Origin: Stanieria sp. NIES-3757
GTDB lineage: Bacteria; Cyanobacteriota; Cyanobacteriia; Cyanobacteriales; Xenococcaceae
Assembly (NCBI GenBank): GCA_002355455.1
Contig: AP017375.1
Span: forward strand, 2,914,001 to 2,978,000
Length of the DNA: 64,000 nt
Direction of reading: 5' to 3'
Under the pieces are notes generated by a model, which ran no database searches, had not been told where the DNA came from, and saw only the letters and a program-made list of their open reading frames with translations. The translations under genes were made by a program, and so were the position numbers. Below, one piece after another: positions 34,145 to 42,622 of this stretch. Each line of letters opens with the position of its first letter. Positions within the stretch are counted from its first letter, which is position 1.

Positions 34145-35227
34145 AGTAATTTTTTGGTAAAAATAGCTATACTAATAGCTTAATTAATAACTACCCTCAA
34201 GGCTGGGATATCTACACCCTATTTGGTATTTTTATTTATATGTCTAAGGTGATGTAACTAAGGACGCAGATCGCGAACAGGGAGCAAATTTTGCTAGTAA
34301 TAAGTTCGGGAAGATCGATATAGCGATCGCCAAAAGAAAAAGCGAAATTATTTTGACAGGTTACGGCAAATTAGCTGTTTGGCTTAAACGTTATTTACCT
34401 AGATTGCTTTCTTGGTTGTTGTCATTAGCTGAATGTGGCTAAAATCAGATTGAGCTTGGTAAAAGTTAAAAGAATTACAGGTATCTCTTTGAGATAATTA
34501 ATTAAGCTTTGTCGCCGTTTTTTAAAGTAAAAACCAAACGCTTTGAGGAATCCGATCTTGAAGACCTACCGCAACCCGCTTCGACTGTAGGTCAATGATT
34601 TCTTTCAGTGATTGAATAACGGGCTTCTATGTTACAAGGTGAATTACTTCTTAGCCTAGAAGAAGTAACTCCTGATGACTACGCCAACGAAGTTGACCAG
34701 GATCCGCAGTTGTGAGGCTTAGAATCGAACAATGAAAAATTTTGTTGCTAAATTGACTATAAATTTCTCTTTTTATTTATTATTTATCCCATACTAGTAA
34801 AACTCACATTTTATTTCATTATATTGGGAGAGCCAGGAAATATAGCAGTAAGCTTTTAGCTTAGGACAAAAAACTCGGTTCAACTGGAACTAACAAGCTT
34901 TCAGGAATGCGACGTAGGAGACACTGCCGCTGCGTGGGGCTTAGGTGACTAACCGATTTTGCCGCACAGCCCTTGCATAGTGGGACGCGTAGAAAACTAT
35001 GTCATAGAAACATAGAAAGTTGAGAACGGGAAACAAAAAATTTCCTAATATTTTCTCGTATTACTACAAAAGAGCAAAAGCTTCATCCGTATAAATTGTT
35101 CCCAACTCTGGCGCATCCTGATTTTGGCTCATACTACAAACTTTATAAATATAAATGCCTACAAAAAAACCCTTAAATTCATCTGTCGCCAAAAACGCTA
35201 AATAATTCATAGTTTGAAGTAAATATT
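34145..35227. other. Intergenic region with decayed gene fragments
   Basis: About 1.1 kb. It holds an internally deleted SDR gene (34248-34442, listed separately), a 28-codon frame at 34629-34715 that begins MLQGELLLSLEEVTPDDYAN (too short to call), and a hairpin GACCTAC/GTAGGTC at 34563-34593. No intact gene is seen. The last 190 bases presumably carry the promoter of the Grr operon, since the next gene starts at 35228. Confidence 0.45.
34248..34442 (+). pseudogene. Internally deleted short-chain dehydrogenase (SDR) gene
   Basis: An open frame of 64 codons with no start. The first part, GDVTKDADREQGANFASNKF then GKIDIAIA, looks like the SDR segment after strand 3 (GDVT...D, GxID). It continues at once into KRKSEIILTGYGKLAVWLKR and YLPRLLSWLL, which resembles an SDR C-terminus. 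The catalytic Ser-Tyr-Lys region between them is absent, so the middle is deleted. A stop lies immediately upstream of GGT at 34248. Confidence 0.55.
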
Positions 35228-36145
35228 ATGTGGAAAAAATTGTCACTGGTTCTTGTTGGTCTGGTTTTGGCAATTGCGCTACCTCGTACTGCAAGTGCTG
35301 AAACTACGATGGAGAAAGTCGCCCGAACCGGAATATTGACAGTTGGCACTAGGCTCGATTTAGTTCCCTATTCCTACGTCAATGACCAAAATGAATTAGT
35401 CGGCTACTCGATTGATGCGATCAACCTGATTAAAAAACGGCTAGAGGAACAACTAGGCAAAGAGATTACCATACAAGTAATTGCCGAAGAAGATTTTGCC
35501 GAACGAATTCCTAAATTAGTCAGTAGACAAATCGATATTTCTTGCGACACGGTTTTTACCTGGGAACGAGATCGATTTGTGGATTTTTCAGTCAGCTACG
35601 GTATTTCTGGTATCCGCTTGGCAGTCCCTAAAGACAGTCCCCTTAGTTCTCCAGAATCTCTAGCGGGTCAGCGTATCGGTGTTACCCCCAATACCGTTGT
35701 TGAACAGACTATTAAAGTGGTACAGCCTCAAGCCACACTCGTTCCAGTTCAGAACTTGGAGGAAGGATTTACCGCCTTACAGGAAGGACAGATAGATGCC
35801 CTCGCCGGAGATACAGTGATTCTGGCTGGCGAGATTGCCAGAAGGGAATCGGATGCTTTGATGCTAACGCCAACCGAACCCTATGCCCGTTATGGCGTTT
35901 CTTGTATGGTGGCGGAAAACAATTCTAGCTTTTTGAATGCGATCGATTACGCTCTTGTTAAGATGATGCAGGGCTATGTGAATGGAGAGCCTTCTTCTGT
36001 AGAAATGGTCGGACGTTGGTTCGGTCAAGAGGGAATTGTCGATTTACCTCCCGAATTAATTCGTGCCTTTTTTCAATCGATTATCATCACCCGCGAACAA
36101 ATACCTCTTGCCGAGGAATCTCCTGCTAGTAGCGCAGGTCAATAA
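35228..36145 (+). CDS. grrP: GrrP, substrate-binding-protein-like orphan of the Grr RiPP locus
   Basis: A 305-residue exported protein with signal peptide (MWKKLSLVLVGLVLAIALPR, cut near TASA) and a family 3 solute-binding fold: EKVARTGILTVGTRLDLVPY, ISCDTVFTWERDRFVDFSVS, IGVTPNTVVEQT and YGVSCMVAENNSSFLNAIDY. No ABC permease or ATPase lies near it, so it is an orphan. In cyanobacteria such a protein is encoded next to the glycine-rich precursor grrA and the radical SAM enzyme grrM, as here, and is named GrrP. Its role is not known; binding the modified peptide or a small ligand is possible. It is followed by grrA after 67 bases. Confidence 0.88.
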   Translation: MWKKLSLVLVGLVLAIALPRTASAETTMEKVARTGILTVGTRLDLVPYSYVNDQNELVGYSIDAINLIKKRLEEQLGKEITIQVIAEEDFAERIPKLVSRQIDISCDTVFTWERDRFVDFSVSYGISGIRLAVPKDSPLSSPESLAGQRIGVTPNTVVEQTIKVVQPQATLVPVQNLEEGFTALQEGQIDALAGDTVILAGEIARRESDALMLTPTEPYARYGVSCMVAENNSSFLNAIDYALVKMMQGYVNGEPSSVEMVGRWFGQEGIVDLPPELIRAFFQSIIITREQIPLAEESPASSAGQ

Positions 36146-36212
36146 AGGTTTTTAATTAAAATTGACAATTAAAACTCAATTTTCCCTTAGAGTAACATTG
36201 GGAGGAAAAACT

Positions 36213-36569
36213 TTGAAGATAAATACAAGAACCAGTTTAGTTGGCTTTCTGTTAGCTATATCTGCCTTAAATATTCCCGCAGCAACAGCAGCCAGCGAGC
36301 AAACTGCAACACCAGTTCAACAGACATTTGAAGAGCGTTTAACTAAGCTAACAGCCGCTATTAGGGAACGAAAATCTCAACTTCCAGATTCTGCTCTTAG
36401 CGAACCCGAACAAAGATTAGCAAGAGGTTGGGCGGATGGTTCAGGGAGAGATTGGGTCAACGGTCGGGGTCGGGGCTGGGCTGATGGTCAAGGCGGTGGC
36501 TGGGTCAATGCAAATCCTTGGCGCAACGGTTGGGTTGATGGTGGTGGTTTCTATAATTATCGCTACTAA
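36213..36569 (+). CDS. grrA: GrrA, precursor of a radical-SAM cyclophane RiPP
   Basis: A 118-residue precursor. The TTG at 36213 is chosen because GGAGG lies at 36201-36205 and it gives the family leader MKINTRTSLVGFLLAISALN, a signal-like start that ends near PAATAAS. The C-terminal core (residues 72-118) is Gly/Arg-rich and holds seven aromatic-X-Asn/Asp motifs: WAD 73-75, WVN 81-83, WAD 89-91, WVN 97-99, WRN 103-105, WVD 107-109 and FYN 113-115. These are the expected sites of aromatic side-chain to beta-carbon cyclophane crosslinks by the neighbouring radical SAM enzyme. It lies between grrP and grrM in one direction. Confidence 0.9.
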   Translation: MKINTRTSLVGFLLAISALNIPAATAASEQTATPVQQTFEERLTKLTAAIRERKSQLPDSALSEPEQRLARGWADGSGRDWVNGRGRGWADGQGGGWVNANPWRNGWVDGGGFYNYRY

Positions 36570-36632
36570 GTAGTCGGATAAAATTAACTTCATTGTGGAG
36601 AAAGGTAAATAAGTAATAGGTAATAAGTAATT

Positions 36633-37838
36633 ATGACGATCGCCAAATCAACCCCTACCTCTGAGTCCGCGATTTTCTCGAATGAGGATTTCGCGATCGC
36701 TCTATCTCAGTTTGGTCCGATTAGTTTGGTTGTAATTCAACCCACATCCTTTTGTAATCTCAACTGCGATTACTGTTATTTGCCCGATCGCCATCTTAAA
36801 AATCGGCTTTCGCTCAATTTAGTCGAACCAATCTTTAAAGCGATTTTTACCAGTCGCTTTCTCGGCGACTATTTCACCGTTTGTTGGCACGCAGGGGAAC
36901 CTCTAGCGGTACCCATTTCTTTCTACGAAGCAGTGTTCGAGCAGATCGAAGAGGCAGAGCGTCAGTTTAACACTCGACAAGCTTGCCTCATGCACTCGAT
37001 TCAAACGAATGGCATCCTAATCGATTCAGCCTGGTGCGATTTTTTTCAGAAGCACGATATTCATGTAGGAATCAGTTTAGATGGTCCTGCCTTTCTCCAC
37101 GATACTCATCGCCGAACTCGCAAGGGTTTAGGCAGTCACGCCAGCACCATGCGGGGAATTGCTTGCTTGCAAGAGCATAAGATTCCCTTTAGCGTTATCT
37201 GTGTCATTACGGCAGATTCCCTCGACTATCCCGATGAAATCTTCAACTTTTTCTGGGAAAACGGCATTACCGATGTCGGATTCAACATGGAAGAAACCGA
37301 AGGAGTGCATCAATCCTCGTCGTTAGAGCGAGCGGGAGTTGAAGAACGATATCGCGCCTTTATAGAACGGTTTTGGGAATTGACTGCTCAGACTGACGGA
37401 GCTTTTAAAGTACGAGAATTTGAGAGTATTTGCAGCTTAATCTATAGTGGCGATCGCCTCGACAAAACAGACATGAATGCTCCTTTTGCGATCGTCAGTA
37501 TCGACCACCAAGGCAACTTTTCCACTTTCGATCCGGAATTGTTATCTGTCAAGACAGACCGCTACGGAGACTTTATTCTGGGTAACGTGCTGAAAGACAC
37601 CTTTGAATCGGTCTGCTACGGGGAAAAATTCCAGCAAATTTATCGAGATATAGCAACAGGTGTTCGAGAATGTCGCCATACTTGTCAGTATTTCGGGATT
37701 TGTGGGGGTGGTGCAGGCAGCAATAAGTATTGGGAGAATGGCACCTTTGCCTCTAGCGAAACCAAAGCCTGTCGCTATCGTATCAAGGCGATCGCTGATA
37801 TCGTTCTCGAGGAATTAGAAAATGTGTTTTCTGGATAA
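36633..37838 (+). CDS. grrM: GrrM, cyclophane-forming radical SAM/SPASM peptide maturase
   Basis: A 401-residue radical SAM protein. The [4Fe-4S] motif CxxxCxxC is in SFCNLNCDYCYL (Cys41, Cys45, Cys48). The C-terminal SPASM-type cysteines are in TGVRECRHTCQYFGICGGGA and ETKACRYRI. HTCQYFGICGGG is the family's usual spacing. It is encoded 63 bases after grrA, and GrrM/OscB enzymes act on GrrA-type precursors, installing C-C crosslinks between the aromatic ring and the beta-carbon of the third residue in Trp/Phe-X-Asn-type motifs. The identification follows from the gene order and the SPASM pattern. An IS element starts 46 bases after its stop. Confidence 0.93.
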   Translation: MTIAKSTPTSESAIFSNEDFAIALSQFGPISLVVIQPTSFCNLNCDYCYLPDRHLKNRLSLNLVEPIFKAIFTSRFLGDYFTVCWHAGEPLAVPISFYEAVFEQIEEAERQFNTRQACLMHSIQTNGILIDSAWCDFFQKHDIHVGISLDGPAFLHDTHRRTRKGLGSHASTMRGIACLQEHKIPFSVICVITADSLDYPDEIFNFFWENGITDVGFNMEETEGVHQSSSLERAGVEERYRAFIERFWELTAQTDGAFKVREFESICSLIYSGDRLDKTDMNAPFAIVSIDHQGNFSTFDPELLSVKTDRYGDFILGNVLKDTFESVCYGEKFQQIYRDIATGVRECRHTCQYFGICGGGAGSNKYWENGTFASSETKACRYRIKAIADIVLEELENVFSG

Positions 37839-37988
37839 ACATCCCCTAATTAGAGCAAGATGGAACGGGTTTATCTTCATTGACCTCACGGGGTGACAAC
37901 CCCTTGGAATAGAAGATGAACAGTCAGGAGAGCGGGAAGATGGTAGAAAAAAGGGGTCGAACTTCTTGAGAAAAACCCCTAAGCAAAA

Positions 37989-39186
37989 ATGTTGCCAAAA
38001 TTCTATCACAAATGCTTCTCTAAGTTGTTAACTTCAAGGCAATATACTACGTTACAAATAATTATTTTCTTATTGCAAAGTTACAGAACAATTCAGATTG
38101 AGAAATTATATCGTTTCTTAAAAGTCGCTAGATAGATAACAAGCCTGAAATAAGGATATATCAAAAATTTAACTCAACTAAGTCTCCAGTTGCTTTTGAG
38201 AATTGGTATTAGCTGCTTTACTACCAATTCCCATCAAATATGAGAGCCGTCGTCATCTTCAAAGATTGTTAATCTCACCTAAGTTGAGGCTAAAATGTCT
38301 TTGGGTTCCTATCCTCAAAAAATGGCTAAAAATCAATCAATCTCCTAATAAAATAGCTTATGTAGCCATAGATAGAACCAGATGGCAAGAACGAAATTTA
38401 TTTGTAGCTAGTCTCATCCAAGATAAAAGAGCAATTCCTCTACATTGGCTCTTGCTAGATAAAAAGGGCAATAGCAATTTTCAAGAACAAAAGAGATTAC
38501 TCAAATTAGTCTTACGGCTGTTAGATGGCTTCAAAATTGTCATTTTAGGTGACCGTGAGTTTGGTCATATATCATTGGCAGATTGGCTCGAAAAACAGGG
38601 ATGTCAATACGTTATCAGAACGAAAGACAATAAATACATTAAGCAAAAAGAAGAAAATTATCAGTTATTAAAATTTTTAGGACTTAAACCAGGAAAATCT
38701 TTTTATTTACCATCAGTTAAACTAACCAAACAAAAAGGTTTTGGTGTAGTTAATCTTGCTGGATATTGGTCACAGAAGACCAAAAAGAAGCAAAAAAATG
38801 AAGGATGGTATTTGATTACAAATTTACCCAATTTAAAACAAGCGGTATTCGCTTACCAACATCGTTATGGAATCGAGGCAATGTTTAAAGATTGTAAAAC
38901 AGGAGGTTATAATTTAGAACAATGTCATGGCAATGACCAACGTTTACTGGCTTTAGTTTTATTAATAGCAATCGCTTATACTTGTGCCATTAAAAGAGGT
39001 AAACAAATTAAATCTATGGGGATTCAAAAGTATATTTGTCGTCTAAAATCAGCTAGAAGAACTACAAGACGACACAGTAATTTTTGGATAGGTTTGTATG
39101 GTGGATTATGGATTAAAACCTATGAATTTTGTCATGATTTGGTAGAGCAGTTAATGAGATTTACTCCTAATAAGTTACCTTTCTAG
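37989..39186 (+). pseudogene. IS4-family transposase, disrupted by a ~103-nt insertion
   Basis: The N-terminal part (37989-38108) reads MLPKFYHKCFSKLLTSRQYT to RTIQIEKL, and the rest (from 38212) reads AALLPIPIKYESRRHLQRLL onward in another frame. In related transposases these two parts are continuous (EKL-AALLPIPIK). Between them is 38109-38211, with a stop at 38133 and a repeated ATTA on both sides. The rest has the DDE core: VAIDRTRWQERNLFVA, VILGDREFGHISLADWL, and YRYGIEAMFKDCKTGG-type YREK signature (QHRYGIEAMFKDCK). The open frame for 38203-39186 starts with TTG and lacks the N-terminus, so the enzyme is probably inactive. Confidence 0.75.
38109..38211 (+). repeat. 103-nt insert in the IS4 transposase with imperfect inverted ends
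   Basis: The insert starts TATCGTTTCTTAAAAGTCGC and ends GTTGCTTTTGAGAATTGGTA plus TTA. TTCTTAAAAG near the left end and CTTTTGAGAA near the right end are near-complementary (9 of 10). It is flanked by ATTA on both sides (38105-38108 and 38208-38211). It looks like a very small MITE, or a non-homologous remnant. Confidence 0.4.
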
Positions 39187-39267
39187 CAACAAGGTCTGAG
39201 GGCTAAAAGACTCATTCAAACTGCTTTTTAGCTTGGTTGTCACCCCGTAAGTTCATTGACAATAAAA

Positions 39268-39307
39268 AACTCCAGAAAGAGCTAAAAATACTCAAGAAAT
39301 ATTAGAG
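39268..39307 (+). repeat. 40-nt exact copy of part of the gene at 40253
   Basis: AACTCCAGAAAGAGCTAAAA and the next 20 bases (39268-39307) are identical to 40621-40660, inside the coding region of the secreted protein at 40253-40900. The copy starts 8 bases after the right IS target duplication. It is probably the remains of a second copy of that gene. Confidence 0.75.
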
Positions 39308-39340
39308 AATATCTATTAATAAAATATTAAATGCTCTCGT

Positions 39341-39399
39341 AGGATGGGTTAAGCGGAATTTATTTATCGATTAGAAATCCGCCGTAACCGATCAATCCT
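39341..39399. repeat. Imperfect long inverted repeat (dispersed cyanobacterial type)
   Basis: AGGATGGGTTAAGCGGAATT (39341-39360) pairs imperfectly with AAATCCGCCGTAACC...AATCCT (39375-39399). The GGGTTA...GCGGA phrase is like the dispersed palindromic repeats seen between cyanobacterial genes. It lies between the IS element and the convergent gene at 39462. Confidence 0.5.
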
Positions 39400-39461
39400 A
39401 ATCAATTAAGCTCTTCTTTAGATTTATTTTATAGATACATTTTTACAGATTAAAGTTAGAG

Positions 39462-39983
39462 TTACTGCACTAGTGGAATGCTTCCAGCTAGACCAAAATT
39501 GACTACTGCATCCATTTTGTTTTCCAACTGAAAATATCGAGTGACTTTTTTGGCTGGCAAAACTTGGCTGAATTGTTCCACGTAATTTTTTTGAATCTCT
39601 AGCTTTTGTTCCTCAAGTTCCAGATAGTCAGAAAGCATTTGTTGAGCCTGTTCGTCGGTAAGATTTTGGCTTTTATAGCTAGCTGCGTAGTCTTCTATGA
39701 TCTTGAGAAGCCGATCATTGATTTGGTTGACTTCCGAGCGGTATTGTTCGTAGAGAGGCCAAAATTCTTGACTTTCCTCTTCGGTAAGCTCCATAGCTTC
39801 AGTAACAATACTCTGTCTCTCGTTTTGTACAGTAGAGCGAGTTAATTCAATTTCCTCCATAGTGCTGTTACTACCTGAAGCGTCACTGCTGCTATTTTGA
39901 GCCATTAGCGAGCTACTCAGCGTAGTTCCCCATAAAGAGAGAACAGCTACTAGAGTTAGCATGCTTCCTTGTTTAATTTTCAT
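39462..39983 (-). CDS. Exported Spy/LTxxQ-like helical protein
   Basis: A 173-residue protein with a signal peptide (MKIKQGSMLTLVAVLSLWGT, cut near LMAQN). The mature part is all-helical and charged: EAMELTEEESQEFWPLYEQY, RLLKIIEDYAASYKSQNLTD, QKLEIQKNYVEQFSQVLPAK. The LTxEE...FWPLY and LPAKKVTRYFQLE patterns resemble periplasmic Spy/CpxP-type proteins, which are chaperone-like. The upstream in-frame start at 40037 would add 18 residues before the signal peptide, so the ATG at 39983 is chosen. It is convergent with the IS element and precedes envelope genes to the right. Confidence 0.65.
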   Translation of the reverse strand: MKIKQGSMLTLVAVLSLWGTTLSSSLMAQNSSSDASGSNSTMEEIELTRSTVQNERQSIVTEAMELTEEESQEFWPLYEQYRSEVNQINDRLLKIIEDYAASYKSQNLTDEQAQQMLSDYLELEEQKLEIQKNYVEQFSQVLPAKKVTRYFQLENKMDAVVNFGLAGSIPLVQ

Positions 39984-40252
39984 AAATTTGTGGTTCTTGA
40001 TAGGATAAATTACAACACACGAATGCAATTTTATCAAGGTTTTAAAAAAAAATGCTTAAAAAATACTTAAGTAATTAACAACATTTGATGAGGTCAAATA
40101 TAAGGTGGCTAATATTCTTAACTCCTTATCAGAAGATGTTATTCATTCTTTGACTGGTTAGCAATATATTTTAGAGGTTTTATCTCTCTAGCCACTTTTG
40201 AGAAGTGTATAACTTTTAAATAGTTTTGTTTTTCTATTCCCCTGAATTATTT

Positions 40253-40900
40253 ATGAAAATATATTCTTGGTTTAATATTTTTATCGCCCTAATATCATCT
40301 TTGATAGCAACTGCACCTGGAATAGCAGGCTTATTTGATCGCCCTGATTTTTTTGAGCAGGGTCAAGAGCAATTTGAAGAAGAAATCCGTAGATTAGAGC
40401 AACAACAAAGTATTCCCAATGCTTCACTGACAGTTGATGAAACTGCCATACCTTGGTCACGAGTTTTAGTTAAAGAAGTGGGATTTACTGTGATGATGCC
40501 CTCTGGTGCAATTACCGAAGAAAAGGAAACCATCGAAGCTCCCAAAGGAGAGCTTAACTTCGATATTATTGCTACCCATCCCTCATCATCTCGATATGTG
40601 GTCGCTTACTCTGAAGAAGTAACTCCAGAAAGAGCTAAAAATACTCAAGAAATATTAGAGCGATCGCGCGATTATATAATCGATAACAAAGCAGGTTTTA
40701 CCAAAACTGCTGACGACGATATCATTTTTGAAGATTATCCAGGCAAACAATTTCAGCTTCAAAACCCGGAGGAAACTATTGTCTTTCGCTTATTGCTTGT
40801 AGATCGACGACTGTACATTTTAGCAGTCAGTCAGAAAAATGATGCGATCTCTGCCAAATTAATTGATACTTTTTTTGATTCTTTCAAGCTAATTAATTAG
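40253..40900 (+). CDS. Exported protein of unknown function (215 aa)
   Basis: A 215-residue protein with a signal-like N-terminus (MKIYSWFNIFIALISSLIAT, cleavage near APG). An acidic Gln/Glu-rich stretch follows, then a mixed alpha/beta domain: ILVKEVGFTVMMPSGAITEE-type segment (WSRVLVKEVGFTVMMPSG), EELNFDIIATHPSSSRYVVA and LIDTFFDSFKLIN at the end. The ending resembles cyanobacterial proteins with a final F-DSFKL pattern, but no named family is recognised. The start at 40253 (ATG) is chosen over a TTG at 40226. A 40-nt segment of it (40621-40660) recurs at 39268 beside the IS element. Confidence 0.55.
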   Translation: MKIYSWFNIFIALISSLIATAPGIAGLFDRPDFFEQGQEQFEEEIRRLEQQQSIPNASLTVDETAIPWSRVLVKEVGFTVMMPSGAITEEKETIEAPKGELNFDIIATHPSSSRYVVAYSEEVTPERAKNTQEILERSRDYIIDNKAGFTKTADDDIIFEDYPGKQFQLQNPEETIVFRLLLVDRRLYILAVSQKNDAISAKLIDTFFDSFKLIN

Positions 40901-41044
40901 GGTTTGCTGAGTATCATCTTCAAATAAGATTTGCTCATTAGGATTTACAGATATTGCTGCCCCTTGAGAAGCTGCCATCACTTCATCTTCGCTCATATTC
41001 CAGCGAGTGTACTGTCACTCTGTTCGAGCGGGTAAATTAACCAT
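40889..41044 (-). pseudogene. Possible broken small gene, minus strand
   Basis: An open frame of 51 codons from an ATG at 41044, with one TGA stop at codon 10. The last 35 codons, from MSEDEVMAASQGAAISVNPN to the end, are open and end in TAG at 40889, overlapping the end of the gene at 40253-40900. No family recognised. The in-frame stop and short length suggest a relic, but it could also be a chance frame. Confidence 0.3.
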
Positions 41045-41180
41045 AACTTCCTAATTTTTATATTTAGCGTTTTAATCTCTAATAAGTTGACAAAATTTCT
41101 TAAAAAAATAAGAATTAGAGACGAATCACTCGGAATTTTGACTCAGCTAATTTTTTGCATGGTTAAGGTAAAAAAAACGG

Positions 41181-42599
41181 ATGCAAAAATTTTGTTATCG
41201 ACTTTTTTTGATACGTATATTAATTTTAGTTCTGGGAACTGCTTGTACTAATCTACTTTTAGCCATTAATGTTCGAGGGCAATCTTTTTCCAACTCGACT
41301 TCAGCCTTATCAAAAGATAGTTCTTTTTCTACTAAAGCAGTCGATTTACTGTTAGAGTCTTACAAAGCTGTTCTCATAAAAAACACCCAGTTTTTTTTTG
41401 AAGGGACTGTTGAGAGCGAACAAGTATTAGCTCAAGAACAGAAAAAGCAAGACCAAGTTATACCACCTGGGGAACTCGTATTTGACGTAGGTGAAAACTT
41501 CGGTTTTGGCTCAATAATCGAGCCACCTACTGCCTTGAATGGATTAACACGCAAAGGTTTTATCTTGCCTGGTTCAAGTACCTTTAATACTTTACCAATA
41601 ACTATAAATTTTCAGCAGAAGGTAGGAGATTCTCAACGATTGCTGATGCAAGCAATTGGAGTAGATCCCCAATTATTTGGCGTAGATATTAGTTATACTC
41701 TTGCCCCTAAATCATTGCCTGGAGCATTTTCAGCCAATTTTATTTATCAAAGTACGCTCAATCCTGCCTTTGAGAGTGAGGATAGCGATCGCAATGTTAC
41801 TTTACCTCAAGGGGGAGATGCTTGGGTCAACGGTATTGGTGGAGGAATTGAATATTCCCAAAATCTTGCCCCTAATCTAGATTTAGCTGCTGGAGTGAAC
41901 TATCAAAGGGTTTCTGTCCGCAGCGGTATGTTTAGCAACGAAATTGAACCAGTGGACGAACTGGACAATTCCCTTACTGTCAGCCCTACAGGACAAGACG
42001 ATCTTTTAACGCTGAATTTGGCTGCCTTATACACAAATGTCGATAATCCGAAGTATCCAAATCGAGGTTTTAAGGCCTATTTGGATCTAAACCAATCAAT
42101 TCCAGTAGGAGAAGCTAATATCCTGTCCACTCTCTTGGCAGCTAGCTTGACTCAGTTCATTCCTTTCGGTTCTGGTCAAAACCCCAGCTCTTTAGTCTTA
42201 AATATTCAGGGAGGTACCATTCTTGGGGACGCGCCGCCTTATGGAGCCTTTAACCTGGGTGGAGGTAACTCGGTACGCGGATACGATACTGGAGGAGTTA
42301 GTACGGGTAAAAGTTTTATCCAAGCAACTGCCGAGTATCGCATTCCGCTTTTTTCTTTTGATTTCTTCAAGCAGCCTAATGACGTGTTAGGGAGTTTGTT
42401 TTTTGACTATGGAACCGATTTGGGGACGGCAGATGAAGTTATTGGCGAGCCTGCTGTAGTGCGCGATAAACCTAGTGATGGTTTTGGTTATGGTCTTGGC
42501 TTACAATGGCGCAGTCCTTTTGGACTGCTCAGGCTAGAAGGTGGACTGAACGATCGAGGAGACGGCACGATCTTTTTTGGCGGAGGCTCTCGCTTCTAA
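41181..42599 (+). CDS. POTRA-less Omp85/BamA-family outer membrane barrel
   Basis: A 472-residue outer membrane protein. A signal peptide (FLIRILILVLGTACTNLLLA) is followed by about 100 variable residues and then the barrel. The VRGYDTGGVSTGKSFIQATA motif (loop 6, with the conserved RGYD) and the ending RLEGGLNDRGDGTIFFGGGS are the Omp85/D15 signature. The usual POTRA domains are not visible between the signal and the barrel, so this is a short, POTRA-less member. The family inserts or translocates proteins at the outer membrane; for this short type the job is less clear. Neighbours are other envelope proteins (39462, 40253, 42623, 43080). A TTGACA at 41087 may be its -35 box. Confidence 0.87.
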   Translation: MQKFCYRLFLIRILILVLGTACTNLLLAINVRGQSFSNSTSALSKDSSFSTKAVDLLLESYKAVLIKNTQFFFEGTVESEQVLAQEQKKQDQVIPPGELVFDVGENFGFGSIIEPPTALNGLTRKGFILPGSSTFNTLPITINFQQKVGDSQRLLMQAIGVDPQLFGVDISYTLAPKSLPGAFSANFIYQSTLNPAFESEDSDRNVTLPQGGDAWVNGIGGGIEYSQNLAPNLDLAAGVNYQRVSVRSGMFSNEIEPVDELDNSLTVSPTGQDDLLTLNLAALYTNVDNPKYPNRGFKAYLDLNQSIPVGEANILSTLLAASLTQFIPFGSGQNPSSLVLNIQGGTILGDAPPYGAFNLGGGNSVRGYDTGGVSTGKSFIQATAEYRIPLFSFDFFKQPNDVLGSLFFDYGTDLGTADEVIGEPAVVRDKPSDGFGYGLGLQWRSPFGLLRLEGGLNDRGDGTIFFGGGSRF

Positions 42600-42622
42600 G
42601 CTACAGAAAGCTGTATTTTCAT

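Larger units (their letters stand above)
37885..39251 (+). mobile_element. IS4-type insertion sequence, about 1.37 kb, with 9-bp target duplication
   Basis: The ends are inverted repeats: CTCACGGGGTGACAACC at 37885-37901 and its near-complement GGTTGTCACCCCGTAAG at 39235-39251 (16 of 17 pairs, 14 bp perfect). Both sides are flanked by the same 9-base sequence TTCATTGAC (37876-37884 and 39252-39260), the expected target duplication. It carries one transposase gene in the plus direction. The element sits directly after grrM and leaves that gene intact. Confidence 0.9.
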
